DNA of 64,000 bases from NCBI GenBank assembly GCA_026874595.1, contig CM049318.1:50190750-50254749 (forward strand), given 5' to 3'. The notes below the pieces were generated by a model. It was given only the letters and a program-made list of their open reading frames with translations, made no database searches and was not told the DNA's origin. A program made the position numbers and the translations under genes. Source of the stretch: Sipunculus nudus (taxonomy: Eukaryota > Annelida > Sipuncula > Golfingiida > Sipunculidae). This document shows positions 13,635-28,547 of the stretch, in pieces; within the stretch, counting starts at the first letter, position 1; every line of letters starts with the position of its first letter.

Positions 13635-16600
13635 TATATATAAATATATATTGCATGATAAACAGATGTCCAGTTTTGTCTTTATAATGTTGCCATGGCA
13701 ACAAGTTACTTAGTCTAAGCAGGTAATGCCTATCAACAAGTCAAGGATGACCGCAGATTGTAGTACATCCTTGGTGTGAGGTACGCAATCAGTTAGAGGT
13801 ATTCCTGTGCTTTGATGGAAATACAATGTGACTGATGAGGAAAATTCATAAAACATTGAATAATTGGCACTCTAAGCAGCAAAATCCCCTGATGCCACCC
13901 TATCATACTAGAAAATACATAGCTCTACCCTATGACATCTACGGATGAATTGTTGGGGGTTTTCTGGTCAAGATATCAGCATTTTTTATCCACATCTGAG
14001 GCATGTCATGTTATATTGACTGTTTTCTGTTTATCAAATACTAGTGACACTGAGAATTTAAAAGATACATCAGATATAAGCTGTACATATTCAACAGTTT
14101 TCTGAAGTGGGTCAGCAAGAAATTCTACAGCTTATTTTTTTTCTAAATGCCCTTTCAAGTCACCCATGTATGACCACACTTGGACTGAAGTACAGCTGGT
14201 AGAGCTATGTATTGTCTAGCATGATATTGAGTATTTCGCTGCTTAAAGTGTCAATTATTCAATGTGTTAAATGAATTTTCTCCATCAGTCACAAAGTACA
14301 GGCATACCTCAAACAAAGAACGTACCTCAAACGAAGGACATACTGCAATCTGTGGTCGTCCTCGACCTGATCTAGTGCTCGAGAAAAAATTTGGTATCCA
14401 TTCCAGCACTACTTTACAAATGACAATTTTGCAATATTTAAAATGTTAACAACTTCTTTGAACTGACTTAAGCAAGAGCAACCATTAGCAACATTATATT
14501 TTTGTGTTTGACCAAAAATATAAGTTACTTTTAAGGTAACCTACCACAGCCCCCAATGAAGAGCATATCTCCAGAAAATAGCGATGATGGTGCACTGAAC
14601 GGCGTGCCATCCAGTACGTACACACAATGACCCACAGTGTGACCTGGCGTAAACATCGCTCTGAACCTCAGCTGTCCAAACTCTAACATGTCACCATCAG
14701 CCACTCCACTGTTAAAACAAATACATGTTAAATAGGGGTGGTGTGCTAATTAATCAATTATATTGATGATTGGTCATTTCCTTTATGACAGATTAAACTG
14801 ATTGCTTATTTGCACATCCAATTAAGTCACATTATTCAGATAAAGCTGTCAGTGACATAAGAAAGACGGGGCAAAAATCAGCAAAGAGCATTAAAACTGT
14901 GCAACATTAAAGATTGTGCAATGAAAAAGTGTCAGCAATCCAGCCTTTCCCTTGATCTCTAAGCATGATGTACAAGTTAGAGGGAATTTTCTCTTTCAAT
15001 ATTATAGGTATAATTTAATACAACAGACTGCCCAGTATTCTAAAAGGTTCATTAAATAATTCCTCCCACTGGTATATATGTTAAGGCCGTCTAGCCATTA
15101 GAATACTAAATATCACAGGCCTAAACAGTCCTTGTATTACAATTTGTAGTGGAAATAAAAATGAAAATCTTTCAAATAAAATTAATGTTTCGTGTTTGTT
15201 CTTCTTAATCATTGGAGAAAAAATATTTTTCAAAAAGGAGGTTCTTAGTTAAATGTGTGTTGGAGAAGAAACAGGAAAGATGTAACACTGGTTGGAAGCT
15301 TAAAACAAGTGACCCATGGGTCATGAAGCTCAGCTGACTGAGAAGAGATTTGCAAAAGGAAATTTTATCATCTGAATGGCAGTATATACACATTCAACTG
15401 AAGCATCAAACAGATTAACCAACAGGCCAAAATTGTGTCTGTATTTATATATCTAAAAAATAGAGAAAAAATGTGTAAACTTTAAAAAAAATACAGGTGG
15501 CTCCACCAGTCCACAGAAACTAATAAAAACACTTAATGGTCAATATCCATGCAAAGAATCATGGTGATCTCTGCATTAGTTGTTCAGATACTTCAGCTTT
15601 TTTATTAAATTTTCCATTATTCTAAGGGATACTTCGGAGTCCTATAGCTTGAAGGATATGGGTAACAGAGACCTAATTTCAGGTTTCATGGAGACTTTTC
15701 ATGGGTCTCCCTGTGTGTCAAGAATGAAGATTCTAGGTCTAGTTGTTACGATTTGTACCCTGTTGACAGATAACTACATTCTGAAAGGTCTTAAAAATAG
15801 AGAATAAAAATTGTAAAAATTTGAAAAAATTACAGGTGTGCCACCAGTCTGCAGAAACTAATAAAAACACTTAATGGTCAATATCCATGCAAAGAATCAT
15901 GGTGATCTCTGCATTAGTTGTTCAGATACTTCAGCTTTTTTATCAAACTTTCCTTTATTCTGGGGGGGTAATTGGGAGCCCCACAGCTCAAAGGATATGG
16001 GTAACATAGACCTTATTTCAGGTTTCCATTGAGACATTTCATAGGTCTCTGACTGTGTCAAGAATGAAGATTCTAGGTCCAGTCTTTACGGTTTGTACCC
16101 TGTTAACAGATGTTCACATTTTTAAAGGTCCCAAAAATAGAGAAAACAATTCATAAAAAATTGAAAAATACAGGTGGCGCCACCAGTCTGCAGAAACTGA
16201 TGAAACATCTCATGATCAATATGTATGCCAAAAAATCATGACCATCAGTGATGTAGTTAATGAGATATTGAAGTTTTTGTATGAAATTTTTGAATATTCT
16301 GGGGGGGGGGGTACTTTGGGGCCCCATAGCTCGAAGGATATGGGTAACAGAGACCTAATTTCTGGTTTCCATGGAGAATTTTCATAGGTATCTCAGTGTG
16401 TCAAGAATGAAGATTCTAGGTCCAATCTTTGTGAGTTGTGCCCTGTTAACAGATGTTCTTATTTTTTTAAGGTCTCAAAAATAGAGAAAAAAAATCGTAA
16501 AAAAATTGAAAAATAAGGTGGCGCCACCAGTCTGCAGGAACTGATGGAACATCTCATGATCAATATGTATGCCAAAAATCATGACCATCAGTGATGTAGT

Positions 16601-19600
16601 TGATGAGATATTGAAGTTTTTGTATGAAATATTTTACTATTCTAGGGGGTAATTTGGGGCTCCATAGCTCGAAGGATATGGGTAACAGAGAACTAATTTC
16701 TGGTTTCCAAGGAGATTTTTTATGGACCTCTCAGAATGTCGAGTTACAAGATTCTTGTAAGGTCCAGCAGTTATGATTTGTGCCAGGTTAACGGACAGAC
16801 GGACAGACGGATGGACGGACAGACGGATGAGGGACAAAGAGTAATCACAATAGCTCAGACGACTTACAGACAGCTGAGCTATAAATCTGTATTTGGGAAG
16901 TTGAAAGGTACAGTCACCAGGTGTTGGGCAAGCTATGTTTATGTTTTCAGCCAATTATTGCAAAATTTTTCAACTTTTTTACTGGAGTAAGCAAACAGTT
17001 TTTGAATGAAATATTGATAAATACTGTAATATTGTAAGGAGAATACACTATAATCATTTATATTTAATACACTTTGTTTGAAAATAAGTCCCTTGAATCA
17101 CAATGCTTGGTTCAATCTTTTGGATATTAACAAGAAAGTCTACACTCTGTAACCAACAGCTAAATCACTAAACCATGCCTACACATACCGTGTGGCTCCT
17201 GGCACGCGGTCTAAGGCACCTCCATATATCTGAATACCACTAAACCTGCTTTTCCAGTGGCTGTTCCCACCACTGTGGTCCCTGTGAAAACAAAGAGCAT
17301 TCCAGATTAACAGATACTGTCCATGAGATAAGTCCCTGAAAATATCATCCACAGCACATCATGGATAGCTGTATGCATATCAATTAAATATAAAACATCT
17401 TACACACACATGAAGCTTGATTATCAGATAAACCTCTGCTATAACAGTAAAAACTCTGATACATGAATAAAAAGAAGAATGGATGAATCAATCAATTATT
17501 TATACAGTATGTTAAGTGCTACTACAAATCAACTTACCAGTGTTTATGTGTAGTAAGGACTGCTGCTGGTACAATACTGTCTTTATCAAGCACCTTCTGT
17601 TTTCAAGAAAAGGAAATAAAGTGAATTTTACTCTAATTAGTCACAACATTTTTAGAAAGGATTATTTTTAAATGGACATTTGCATATACAGTGAAATCTC
17701 GCCTAATGACCATCTTGTAATCATTACCACCCTGCTTAGACAACCACTTTATTTTGGTTCCAGACTAATGCAAATCATCATAAAAACCTCCCACTAACAC
17801 AGCCACCCTGCAAAACCTGCTAACACAGCCACCCTGTAAAACCTGCTAACACAGTCACCCTGTAAAACCTGCTAACACAGCCACCCTGCAAAGCCTGCTA
17901 ACACAGCCACCCTGCAAAACCCGCTTACACAGCCACCCTGCAAAACTGACCACTTTGCCTGGTTCAGCACTGTACCATGCAACACAAAACACTGCACCAA
18001 GCTGCACAAAACCAAAAGCTCTTCTTTTTACTTTTAAATACACTAGAAGCAAAGTGAAATAGAAAATCAGATTTGGGCTATTTGAGAGCATGACAACTGC
18101 ATGAGCAACAGACTATAAGTCTGGCATCTCTGTTTGGTTATACAAACTGGCATTGCATCTTATTCAGAGAATGGCACTTTTTGCACTTTTTCCCCTGTCC
18201 ACTGCCTCTTACAATTACAGTGCTGCCTATCTAGCTGTCCTTCCTTCAAGTCAGTCCCACGGAACAACCTGAAACACCGGTGTTTTGGGTACCTGTGACA
18301 AAACACCCTATTAACTTGAAATCTGAAGCCAAAAGTACCATGCACCTATTAATAAATAATCATTTGTTGAAAACATCTATGCAATATGGTGTCGTAATTT
18401 TATAAAAAAAATAAAGATATTTGTGACTGTGAGAGTATTTCATATTTCAGTCAGTTCACCAGGGGGACACAGCAGCCATTTATGCCAGCTATGACGTTGC
18501 CCCCTAGTGGCACAAGATACAATCAAGCTGAGCACTTGTAAGGTGTACAAAACACTCTTTGTTGTGTTTATTTTACAAAGTATTGGCAAAATAATGCATT
18601 GACATATTCTAAAGATGAAAGTTTATTAATTCATGCCAGTTTAAATTCAGTTCAAATTCAAATGAGTGTTTCTTGGTGTATCATCATAGGTACCCAAAAC
18701 ACCAGTGTTTTCAGTGTTTTGGGTGACCCCTTCAGGTCAGCCATTTTACAAAGACACCTCACAGAGTTTTGCAATGCAACTTGTAGAAATATCATCTGTA
18801 ATGCTGTAAAGCCCCTTGAGCATGTAAAGTGCAGCATCATACAGTACATATTTTGGTTTAGCAAAGTGTCGAGTCAAATAACATCGTGTAAACTTAGTGT
18901 AATCCACAGAAGAAAGAGTCTGTATTTCTTTACATGAATTTTATTCCATATCCATTCGACTTCAACATACACAGTATCGCTCTCCGGTGTGTCTCCTCAC
19001 TACCAAGTCCTAACTGCTGACTCACCCCTCTCTCCCCGCTCTCCCCCATTCGGCTTAGTCCCCACCAGGTCCTGACCCTCCATTGGTCCACAGCCCTCCG
19101 GGACCCTCTATTAGGGAGGGGCCCGTGAAGTCATTGGCCAATAGAAAGGAGGCCAGAATGTTGTGACCACGCTATGGTCTGGGGACATACTCCTGTATGA
19201 TATGTGCACACGGGGTCGCTTGTTGATAACAACACAAGTGGGATTCTGCTTATCGCCAGGCCCCCGGCCGTGACCGATCAAGAATCACGCGCAACCAATT
19301 AGCGCTAGCAGTCACAAGGTTAACGGTCAGATCTCGGGTCTTACATATAAGGGCCCGATTGACCACAGCTGGCAGATTATGCAATTAGTACCGGCCATCA
19401 TGTAAATAAGTCTTATAATATGTTAAATGTCACGCAGGAGTTGCCCGTATGACCAAAGATAACAATTTTGAACAAAGCTGATGTTTTACATGTGTGAAAT
19501 AATATGCAACAAAATGAGTAATTATATATTAACTTTTGTGGCTACCTGTTTTATCTAGACCTAAGAGCTAATAGAAAAAAAGGTAATAATAATAATAATA

Positions 19601-19998
19601 ATGAAATTAATAATAATCCCCTTCCAATAAGGAACAGTAAAGGTAGAAGTAGAGGTCTTCCCTTTAACAATAACTTGTCTTTATTCTAATCATGACTTAT
19701 GAATAGTGGAAACACAGATTGATTCCTAAAATAGCTGTACCTACAGATGGAGAGGGATTTAACGCAGACAAGCAATGCGGAGTATATTCTCCCGCGTAAA
19801 ACTGAAGTGTAAATGATAACTAAAGCCTGTCAACTCTCACACCGGTTGGTCTTGTAAAACCAAGTAGTAAATTATATTCAAGGGTCCAAATAATAGTCAT
19901 AAGCAAGAAATTATGAAAATATACATAAATACTGAAGCAAATAAAATGCATACAGAAATGGGAGAGTGTGTAGCTATGTAAGGTTTGTTCCCCTTAAT

Positions 19999-20047
<49 letters not shown>

Positions 20048-20102
20048 TATATACACATACATACATACATATATATATATATATACATATGCACACATAT
20101 AC

Positions 20103-20133
<31 letters not shown>

Positions 20134-23100
20134 CATACATACACAAATATATACATATAATGAAGACAATAAATGCAAGTATATCCAATTCATCTCAAAT
20201 CTTACAATAGGTCTGTTACACAGTGGGGCACCCTCTAAAATTTGTTAAACCTTTCTGAAACTACAGATGAGATCTAGAAAGTAAGAAGCAAAGAGAAAGG
20301 ATGAATGAGCCTAGTTAACCAGAGTGAAAACAAAACCATACCTTGTAAAATGTTTTTGTAATTCATTAAAATCATTATCTGAGAAAACATTTTTTACATT
20401 ATATCAACCAGACTGATAAAGGTCATGGTGACTGGTCACATGCTAAAACAAACTACATTTAAAAGCTGCTGATTGGTTCTTGAGGGTCTTAAATATTCTT
20501 AAAGTATCACTGTGAAAGTGAGGCTGCTTACCCATGAATGAGGCTGTTTCACTTGGCCAAAAGATTCAGAAGAAATTTACAATTTTAAAGAACATTTAAA
20601 CCTGAGTGACAATGCAGGATGCTATAAATTTTAAATCAGGTGTATGTATTATTGTGAAAAAATGCTCAACCTGAATTTTACATGAACTATCTAAACTGGG
20701 GACAAATATTTTAATTTACATACCTGAACAGACTGTGTATCAGCTGGGTCAATCAGTACAGATGTGTTAGTTTTTGTATCTGTCACCAGGTAGCCATAGT
20801 TGTCCAGGGACATTGGGATGGGCGTGATACTGAGGCCTGGTGATGGACCAAAATAAATGGTTTATCTATGACATTCAGTCATCTGTATTCAATCTTTGAA
20901 CAGCAGTAATGTTTTACAAAGAATTCATATAAACATAAATTGCTGATTTATGATGTGATTAGCTTCAAGTCATATTCAAGAGGTTGATATTCACAATTTT
21001 GATTTCTCCACTGTGTCCCAATGTTTCATTCTTGCAATTTGCCAAGCAGTCACTTACACAATGTACATAACCATCATTATGTCAATTACCTAATTAGCAC
21101 ACAAAATCCTAACGATTGCATGATGAGCTAAGGGAAAATTGAACAGGTGGAAATTCTTCATGCAACTGCTGGTGCAGATATACAAGAGAGCTGATATTAT
21201 TAAAATGATGAATCTTTGATATACAGGTTACTTTCAGGTAACATAAAATGTATCCTAATATTGACTCAAACAGCACAAATGAGATGTGATTGAAGCTGTA
21301 AAATTAATTATTGTTCATCTGTGTACATGCAGCATCTTGTTTACAAGAGTTTTATTTTTGCAATAATTTCCTTTAATTTACAGGTAACATAAAACGTATC
21401 CTTATATTGATGCCCAAATGAGATGCTTTGAGGCTGTAAAATTAACTAGAAAATGGGCAGTCAACAAGAGACTACAAGTATGTGCAATATCACAGAGGCA
21501 TGGGTAAAATAAGCATTAAATGTTCCTGAAATGACATGACTCTTAATAAGTGGCATCAGTGATGCCAATTTAAGTCCTCATATGTGCAAATTTCACCAAA
21601 ACCAGATCTACAGATGGCAACAAGATAAAATTGATTATAGGTGGCCCAAGCAGTTTTGTATACAAGATAAACCATTCCAAATTCTATTGACATGCAAATA
21701 TTTAGATATATATTAAATAAATGCATAAACATTCTGAAAAAAGTGCATTAGTGTATTCCAAAAAGCTAAATGGCAGATGGCGACATCTGTATGGTCTACA
21801 TCAAAAGCTATCCAAGACCAATAAACCTGCTAAATTTCAGACTGATACATCCATAAAAAAATGCAAGTATGGAAGCCACTATTGCAGATGGCCCCACCAG
21901 TCTTGTGTACAAGATGGAGGTATCTAAGTTCTATGGACAGGCACAATTTCAGGCAAATAAGGCCAACCACTCATGAGAAAAGGGCATTTATGTATTCTAT
22001 GAAAATGGGAAGGCCGGTGGCACCACATGTCTGGTCTACAAGAAAACTCTCCAAGATGTATGGACATGCCAATTTTAGACACGCCAAATTTCAGACCAAC
22101 ATACTGAACCTCTGTTGAGATATGAGCAATATTCTCCAAAAGTAAATGCAAGTATGGATGCCAGGTGAAAATGATTGCAGATGGTGCCACCAGTCTTTAG
22201 TCAGAAATGGAGGTATCTAAGATCAATTAATTCTAAGAAAACGGGAAGGTACGCGGCGCAACCTGTCTTGTCTACAAGAAAACTCTCAAAGATGGATGGA
22301 CATGCCACATTTCAGACCAAAACATTGAACCATTCCTGAGATATGAGCAATTTACACCCAAAGCAAACGTACAGACTGACACCACACAAAAACAATTAGA
22401 GATGGTGCCACCAGTCTTAAATATGAGATGGAGGTATCCAAGATCTATGACCATGCATGTACAATTTCAGCCTAATACATTGAAACAACCCTGAGATATG
22501 GGCTGTTATCAATAAGACACTCAGATTCATTCTGTACTAAGGGATCACAGGTGGAGTCACCAGTCTTTGTTACACATATGTTTACCTGTGAGTGAATAAG
22601 TATACTGGGTTTCGGAAAAATTGGTCTATGGATCTCAGAGGAGTTCTCCGGAAATGAATGTGGCAGGGATGTATGTGCATGTGGTGTCTAATTCATAAAG
22701 TCTTATTGTTGCAATAATTCCCCTTTCATGAATATCACAAATTTGAAACACTTGTGAAAAAAAAAAATCACAGTATACCTTCATACTTGACTGGAGTCAC
22801 CTTAGAATGTCCACCACCCTGGAACTTTTCCCTGGCCTTTCTCAGTTCTCGCCAGTAGTAAAAGTAACCGATCCTGGTTCTTGTATACAAGAAGTACCTG
22901 AAAAAGCATGTGAGAAAACAGATAATACAGAATAAGCTCAGCAGAAGAGGAATGTATTGACTGTCTATTGCTTTGTTGAAAATGATAATATTTTATATTT
23001 CACTGTGGATTGTCAATCAGTTCATTAAGCCATGATCTATCCACAGATCAACCTTAGCTGGCTTGCACACATACTGAAGTCCACATATCATTTAGAAAAC

Positions 23101-26100
23101 AGGTGCCCATGCTTTACAAGCTGGTGTATGTGTTTGTTGCGTTTTTCCACATTTCACTTTCTTGGAACCCAACATCACTACAAAATATAAATATTTACTC
23201 ATCAATTTTAAACCGTTATCTGTGAAGTAATTTACATGAAGGATTGCTTGGCAACTGCTTTTCTCATCTAGGGATCCACAAAACTCAGGGTGGGGATGGC
23301 AGAGATCAAATCTCAGCGAAGGAGACATGAGATTTACATGGTCGAGCCTACAAGTATGAGAGCTCTGCAGCGGTGTATCATAAATAAAAGAGAGTGCTTC
23401 TTTGGGAAAGGAGAACTGGGAATTGTGTGGATAGTTACCCACCAATGCAGGATCACTGAGATAGATGTTCCATTATCTGTCGGATATATTTTATCCAATC
23501 TATTGTAATGGCAAGTTCTGTTTATTAACCCTGCAATGAGCTGGGGTTATTGTTTTCACTTGATTCTGAGTGTGTCTGCAAGATATCTGAAGAATGGTAT
23601 CATATGGATGTAACTGAAATTTATCATACAGGTTGGTTTTGTGATAATCTCCAAGTGATTTAATTTTGATGTGATTCCAAGCGAAATAAACACCAGAATG
23701 AGTGTTTTATTGGTTCTTTTTAGCACATTTATTAAAACTAGGATGCAGCATGTGCCAATATGGTCATCCTACTTGGTGTGTGAGTCGTGACGTCGCAGAA
23801 GGCAATGAAGTCATTAACATGCCATGTCCCTCAAAGGTGGGGGGGGGGGGGGGGCAGTCACCCTTAACACTGCAACAGTGATCATTAAACCAGTGAAAGT
23901 GACACTCTGAACACTGCAACAGTGTACATTAAACCAGTGAACATGACACCCTTAACACTGCAACATTGTACATTAAACTACACCATCAACACTGCAACAG
24001 TGTTCATTAAACGAGTGAAAGTGACACCATCAACACTGCAACAGTGATCATTAAATTCACAGGAATAAAACTGTTGGTGTGAATAAAAGATACCAGAACT
24101 CCAAAGGGCCAAGCCACATCTAGGCATTGGCAACTGTTGCAAGAATGCACTCATCCAGGGTACTACCTGGGAAGATCCTATGACATCATGGCAGCTAGGA
24201 GAATATCCTTTGCTAATGAGGCCACTAGATGCAGCTCAGGTGGCTGACCCAAGTGTTGATGCAAGTTACACCCTGCTGGCACACAGGTCAATACGTGTTT
24301 CCGGAGACTGACTTTTTTCCGTTACTTTAGGTTCACTCTTTTAAAATGAAGATGAAAAGTGTCATTTATGTTTTTGCCAGTGTTGGAAAAAAAGGCAAGA
24401 TGGTGGGTTGGAGTATTGATGAGCTTATATTTTATTTATATTCACATGATTCAAACTGGGATTTGTATATCCACATTAAGAATTCATACAGTCATTTCAA
24501 ACGTGCTTGGTAGCACTGACTCGAGTACAACAATTTGCAAGGATAATAATGAAAACCTTTTCCACCTGCTGTTCATGAATTGTTATTTATTCTGTATGTG
24601 TTCATGCTAGTTCCGTTGATGTAACAAGTTACGTATCTCTCCTTTTAGAGTGACCGTGTACAGTGCAAGATAGGCCTATTAAATTTAAAAGAAATGAAAG
24701 GATGTATAGGGGCAGCCAGATTTAGTGAGGTTTGCATTGTATTGAATTAATTCAAATTATTTTCAAACCCCAATACAAAAAGATATTTCTTTGGGTTGTT
24801 TCAGTAAAATTAAGAAGTATATATAGCTGCTTTGCTTGGTCACTGGTAGTGTGTTTTATCAGCCTGGCTACCCATGGTTTGTTATTATGCTGTCATACAC
24901 TGGCTTTCAAAGCACAAGTTGAGTTGTGATGTCATGCAACAGCCACTTGTAAATTTCAATCTGCTCTGGATGATGGAATGGTTGACATGTACATTTTAAA
25001 CATGTATATTTCATTTTAAACAGCTTCCACAGGTGACTTGATGTGTGCTGGCAGGTTCACTGCATAATGCCAGTTTCCCTCATGTTTTTAAAGTATCTAG
25101 GTTGGGGAATAGTTGTATATTTATGATGAAGTGTTGAATAACAGATGCACGGGCACCAAACAACAAGGGCAAAATATAGATGTTGATATCCTTGTTTAAG
25201 AGTACTGGTACTGAATTATGAAAATGAATTCCCCCTATGTATCACATTTGAGCTGCTTGCCCCATGTTGCTTTTTGACCCCAAGTGGTCAAAAGCCTGTG
25301 GCTAATCTAACCTCCTTTACTAGAAAGAACTGATCTACAAACACTTGTATTGCATGCATGGTGTCTGCCAGGTAGGCCTATGCGGTCAGTTTAAACAAAA
25401 TGTAACAACACTGGATCTTGGGCGTTCCTACTCTTATTAAATGACAGATCAAGGTCCTACTCTTATTAAATGATATAATATTATCCAGCAACCCACATTT
25501 GCACGGCACAGTTAGCTGTCAGTGTCAATCAAAACAAATGTAACTGAGAACATTGGCTCCTCTGACACTCTCCCCCTGGTCTAGAATCCATTTTACTGGC
25601 AATGGATATATGGCTATGATAAAATAGTCTGAATGTTATAATAGGTCAATAAAGCAGGAACAATATAGAAGCTAGTCCCTAACAGCATAGCCTGGTGGGA
25701 TTCAGTAGGGCCCCATGTGGGAACACATGGGCTTACGTGGGATATTGATGGGCCATAATTTGCCACATGGGCCCCAGAAGGAATTCATATGGGCACTCCC
25801 ACGGGGTTTGCCCATGTTGACCCCTTGCCCGCCCCATGTAAGAAAACAACATTATATTTCGTATATGTGAGTGTTTAACAAATATGAAACTAATTTGCTG
25901 GTAACATATTTAAACATTCCACTAAAGATTCGTTAAACAAACAAAATTTAGAGCATTCAGAGAAAATAGATTTGAATATGAGGGTTCCACAAGGGTCCAT
26001 CACATGGGCCCCACGTGACAAAACCTGTCTGTTTCATTGGCAAGTTTCAGTGTCTATTAATTTTGCTAGCATTGGCGTGGGAACCCATCACAGTGCTTGG

Positions 26101-28347
26101 TATGCTTTCAGTTTATTTGATATAATATTTTGATTCAATCTTTGTATGTTTATATCTCCGTCAGAACAGAAGAGGCAAATTTATAGTAGGCCAGCCGCCT
26201 ACAATATCAGGTGGGGCCTACATCGGGCCCACAAGGCTCCCACATGGGTTTAATTCCTTACACGGCTAAAGCAATAAAAACATTACCATGAGTGACAAAT
26301 TTACCCATTTTTGCAAAGTTCGAACATTTTTCACTGGATGCATCTTGGATAAGTATCAGTGTTTTATTTATATTAATTACTGCCTGGATATGTTTGAGTT
26401 CCTTTAGGTATCTTGTATTGGATCTATAAATACTGATCTTATGTACCGAAGGACAAATTTAATTTATTTTCACATGCAAACATTGTACAACTGAACTTGT
26501 GCCCATGTACTGCGGACAATGGATTGTCTGCTTTACGTACTAGACCGAAACCACATTTTGTGCTATTTGTCTGACAGACCGTGCAAGTTCAATTTCACAT
26601 TTATTTATAGGCCCATCAGGGTCTTAATTAAGCTAAATGCACCCCATTTTCAACTTTCATATTACAATAAATTATGGAGTTGTCATTGAGCCTGCAAAAT
26701 TTTCAAGTGGGCTGGCTACAAGCATATTGCTATAAATTCAACTAGCAAGCATTGAAGACAACATTGATGACATCCTTGAATAATGAATATTCCGGCATTT
26801 TCTATATATTAAACATTATTTCCAGTTGGATAATGGGAGAGTATCGGAGTTTTGCTAAGGTGAAAGACTATCATGTTTACACACATAACATATAGATGTA
26901 GTTTGATGATGGATTTGTTGTACTTCTCAGAGCACGAGAGTTTAAATTCACCTGAAAGTACTACTTAGGGCTCATGCGTGTCCTTGCCAGGATTAAATGC
27001 TTCAATTGCTTTCTTGATTTGTGGGACAAATTAAAGTCTACAGAGTACCGCAGTAGTAAACTTAATCTTTAGAATAAATCGCACTGGTTTTAGTATCTAA
27101 AGGTCCTTTTAATGTGGTAAAACTCTTGACCTAGATATATTAGTTAAGATAAAAATAGTAAACTATGGGACGACAAGTATAAACTGCCATCTTTCACATG
27201 TGACTTAACTACTTTATTAAATATAGGATTCTCTTACAGTCAACATAGAACACATGTTACAAAAACACTAGCAATCCCATTAAACTTTAATAAAGTCACA
27301 AGGGTCATCGACTTTTGTTTCGACAAAAAGCAACCATGACGAAATTTGAAGTAAGGGAACAAATATGTACATATACAGGGTTCCACATAGGATCAGTTTA
27401 TGTGCATGATTAAAATTTCATGGACAATTTGTATTTTGTAAAGCTTATTAATCTCTAGTGTTCACTTGTGATATACTAGTGGTATTTTGAAAGATAAAAA
27501 AAAAGATGATAGGTTAAAAGTCGATTATTTTATGTTCCATCTATATAATCGTGAACATGCTCTATAAGATTATACCTAAAATATTAGTAAATTAAGTTAA
27601 AATTTCTACATCCCCCTGTTATTCAAAGCAATGGTTGGGCTTTTAACATTTATCGATTGTGCAAGTTTAAGTTTTAATTCTATTCGTTGTTTTGTACCCC
27701 GTCTTCTTAATTAAGGGTATTTTACTGGGATGATATAACTTATTACTGAATGTGTGTATACATAACCATTTATGATCGATTATGCATAAATGTACCCAAT
27801 TTAATAGATTATAAAAGAAAACGACCAATCATTGATATAATCGATTAATTGGCGCATCACCTGATGTTATGTATATTATCCCATATACCAGATTTTTTAG
27901 GAAGTGCTATTCCATATCATATTTTATTCCATCAAATAAATTGGGGTCCCAAGTGGAATACTACAATTTTAGCCAGTGGAGAATATAAATCATATTGTAT
28001 ATTTGAAAATTTTATTGTTGACAGCTGGGCCTCCTGCATGAAAATAATGCTCTTGTTTAGAGTGATATTATATATATAATCATGACCATTCAGCGAGCAT
28101 TTACTTTGTCAATATTAAAGTATAATCCTATACAGCCGATTCCACCTTTATAAAGAAGATACATAAATTTAAAAATATTCGACCGATTATCAATAATCAG
28201 CTTTTCTTCTTTCAGTCATTAACCATGGGTTTAAGCCAAATTCCTTTAACTAGTGGGTATATATATATCATATTTATATACATATTAATCCCACATTATA
28301 TATACATATATTATCCCATATTTTCATTTATATACATCATATTTATC

Positions 28348-28393
<46 letters not shown>

Positions 28394-28449
28394 CCCATAT
28401 ATATATATATATATATCCCGTAAATATATATATTTATCATATATTTATC

Positions 28450-28482
<33 letters not shown>

Positions 28483-28483
28483 T

Positions 28484-28547
<64 letters not shown>

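Noticed and set aside
19897-20248. Several 60-98-codon frames on both strands
   Set aside because: Translation of a (TA)n/(CATA)n microsatellite.
24345-24515. 56-codon plus-strand frame starting [16 protein letters not shown]
   Set aside because: It looks protein-like, but no homologue, splice partner or conservation can be shown from this sequence alone.
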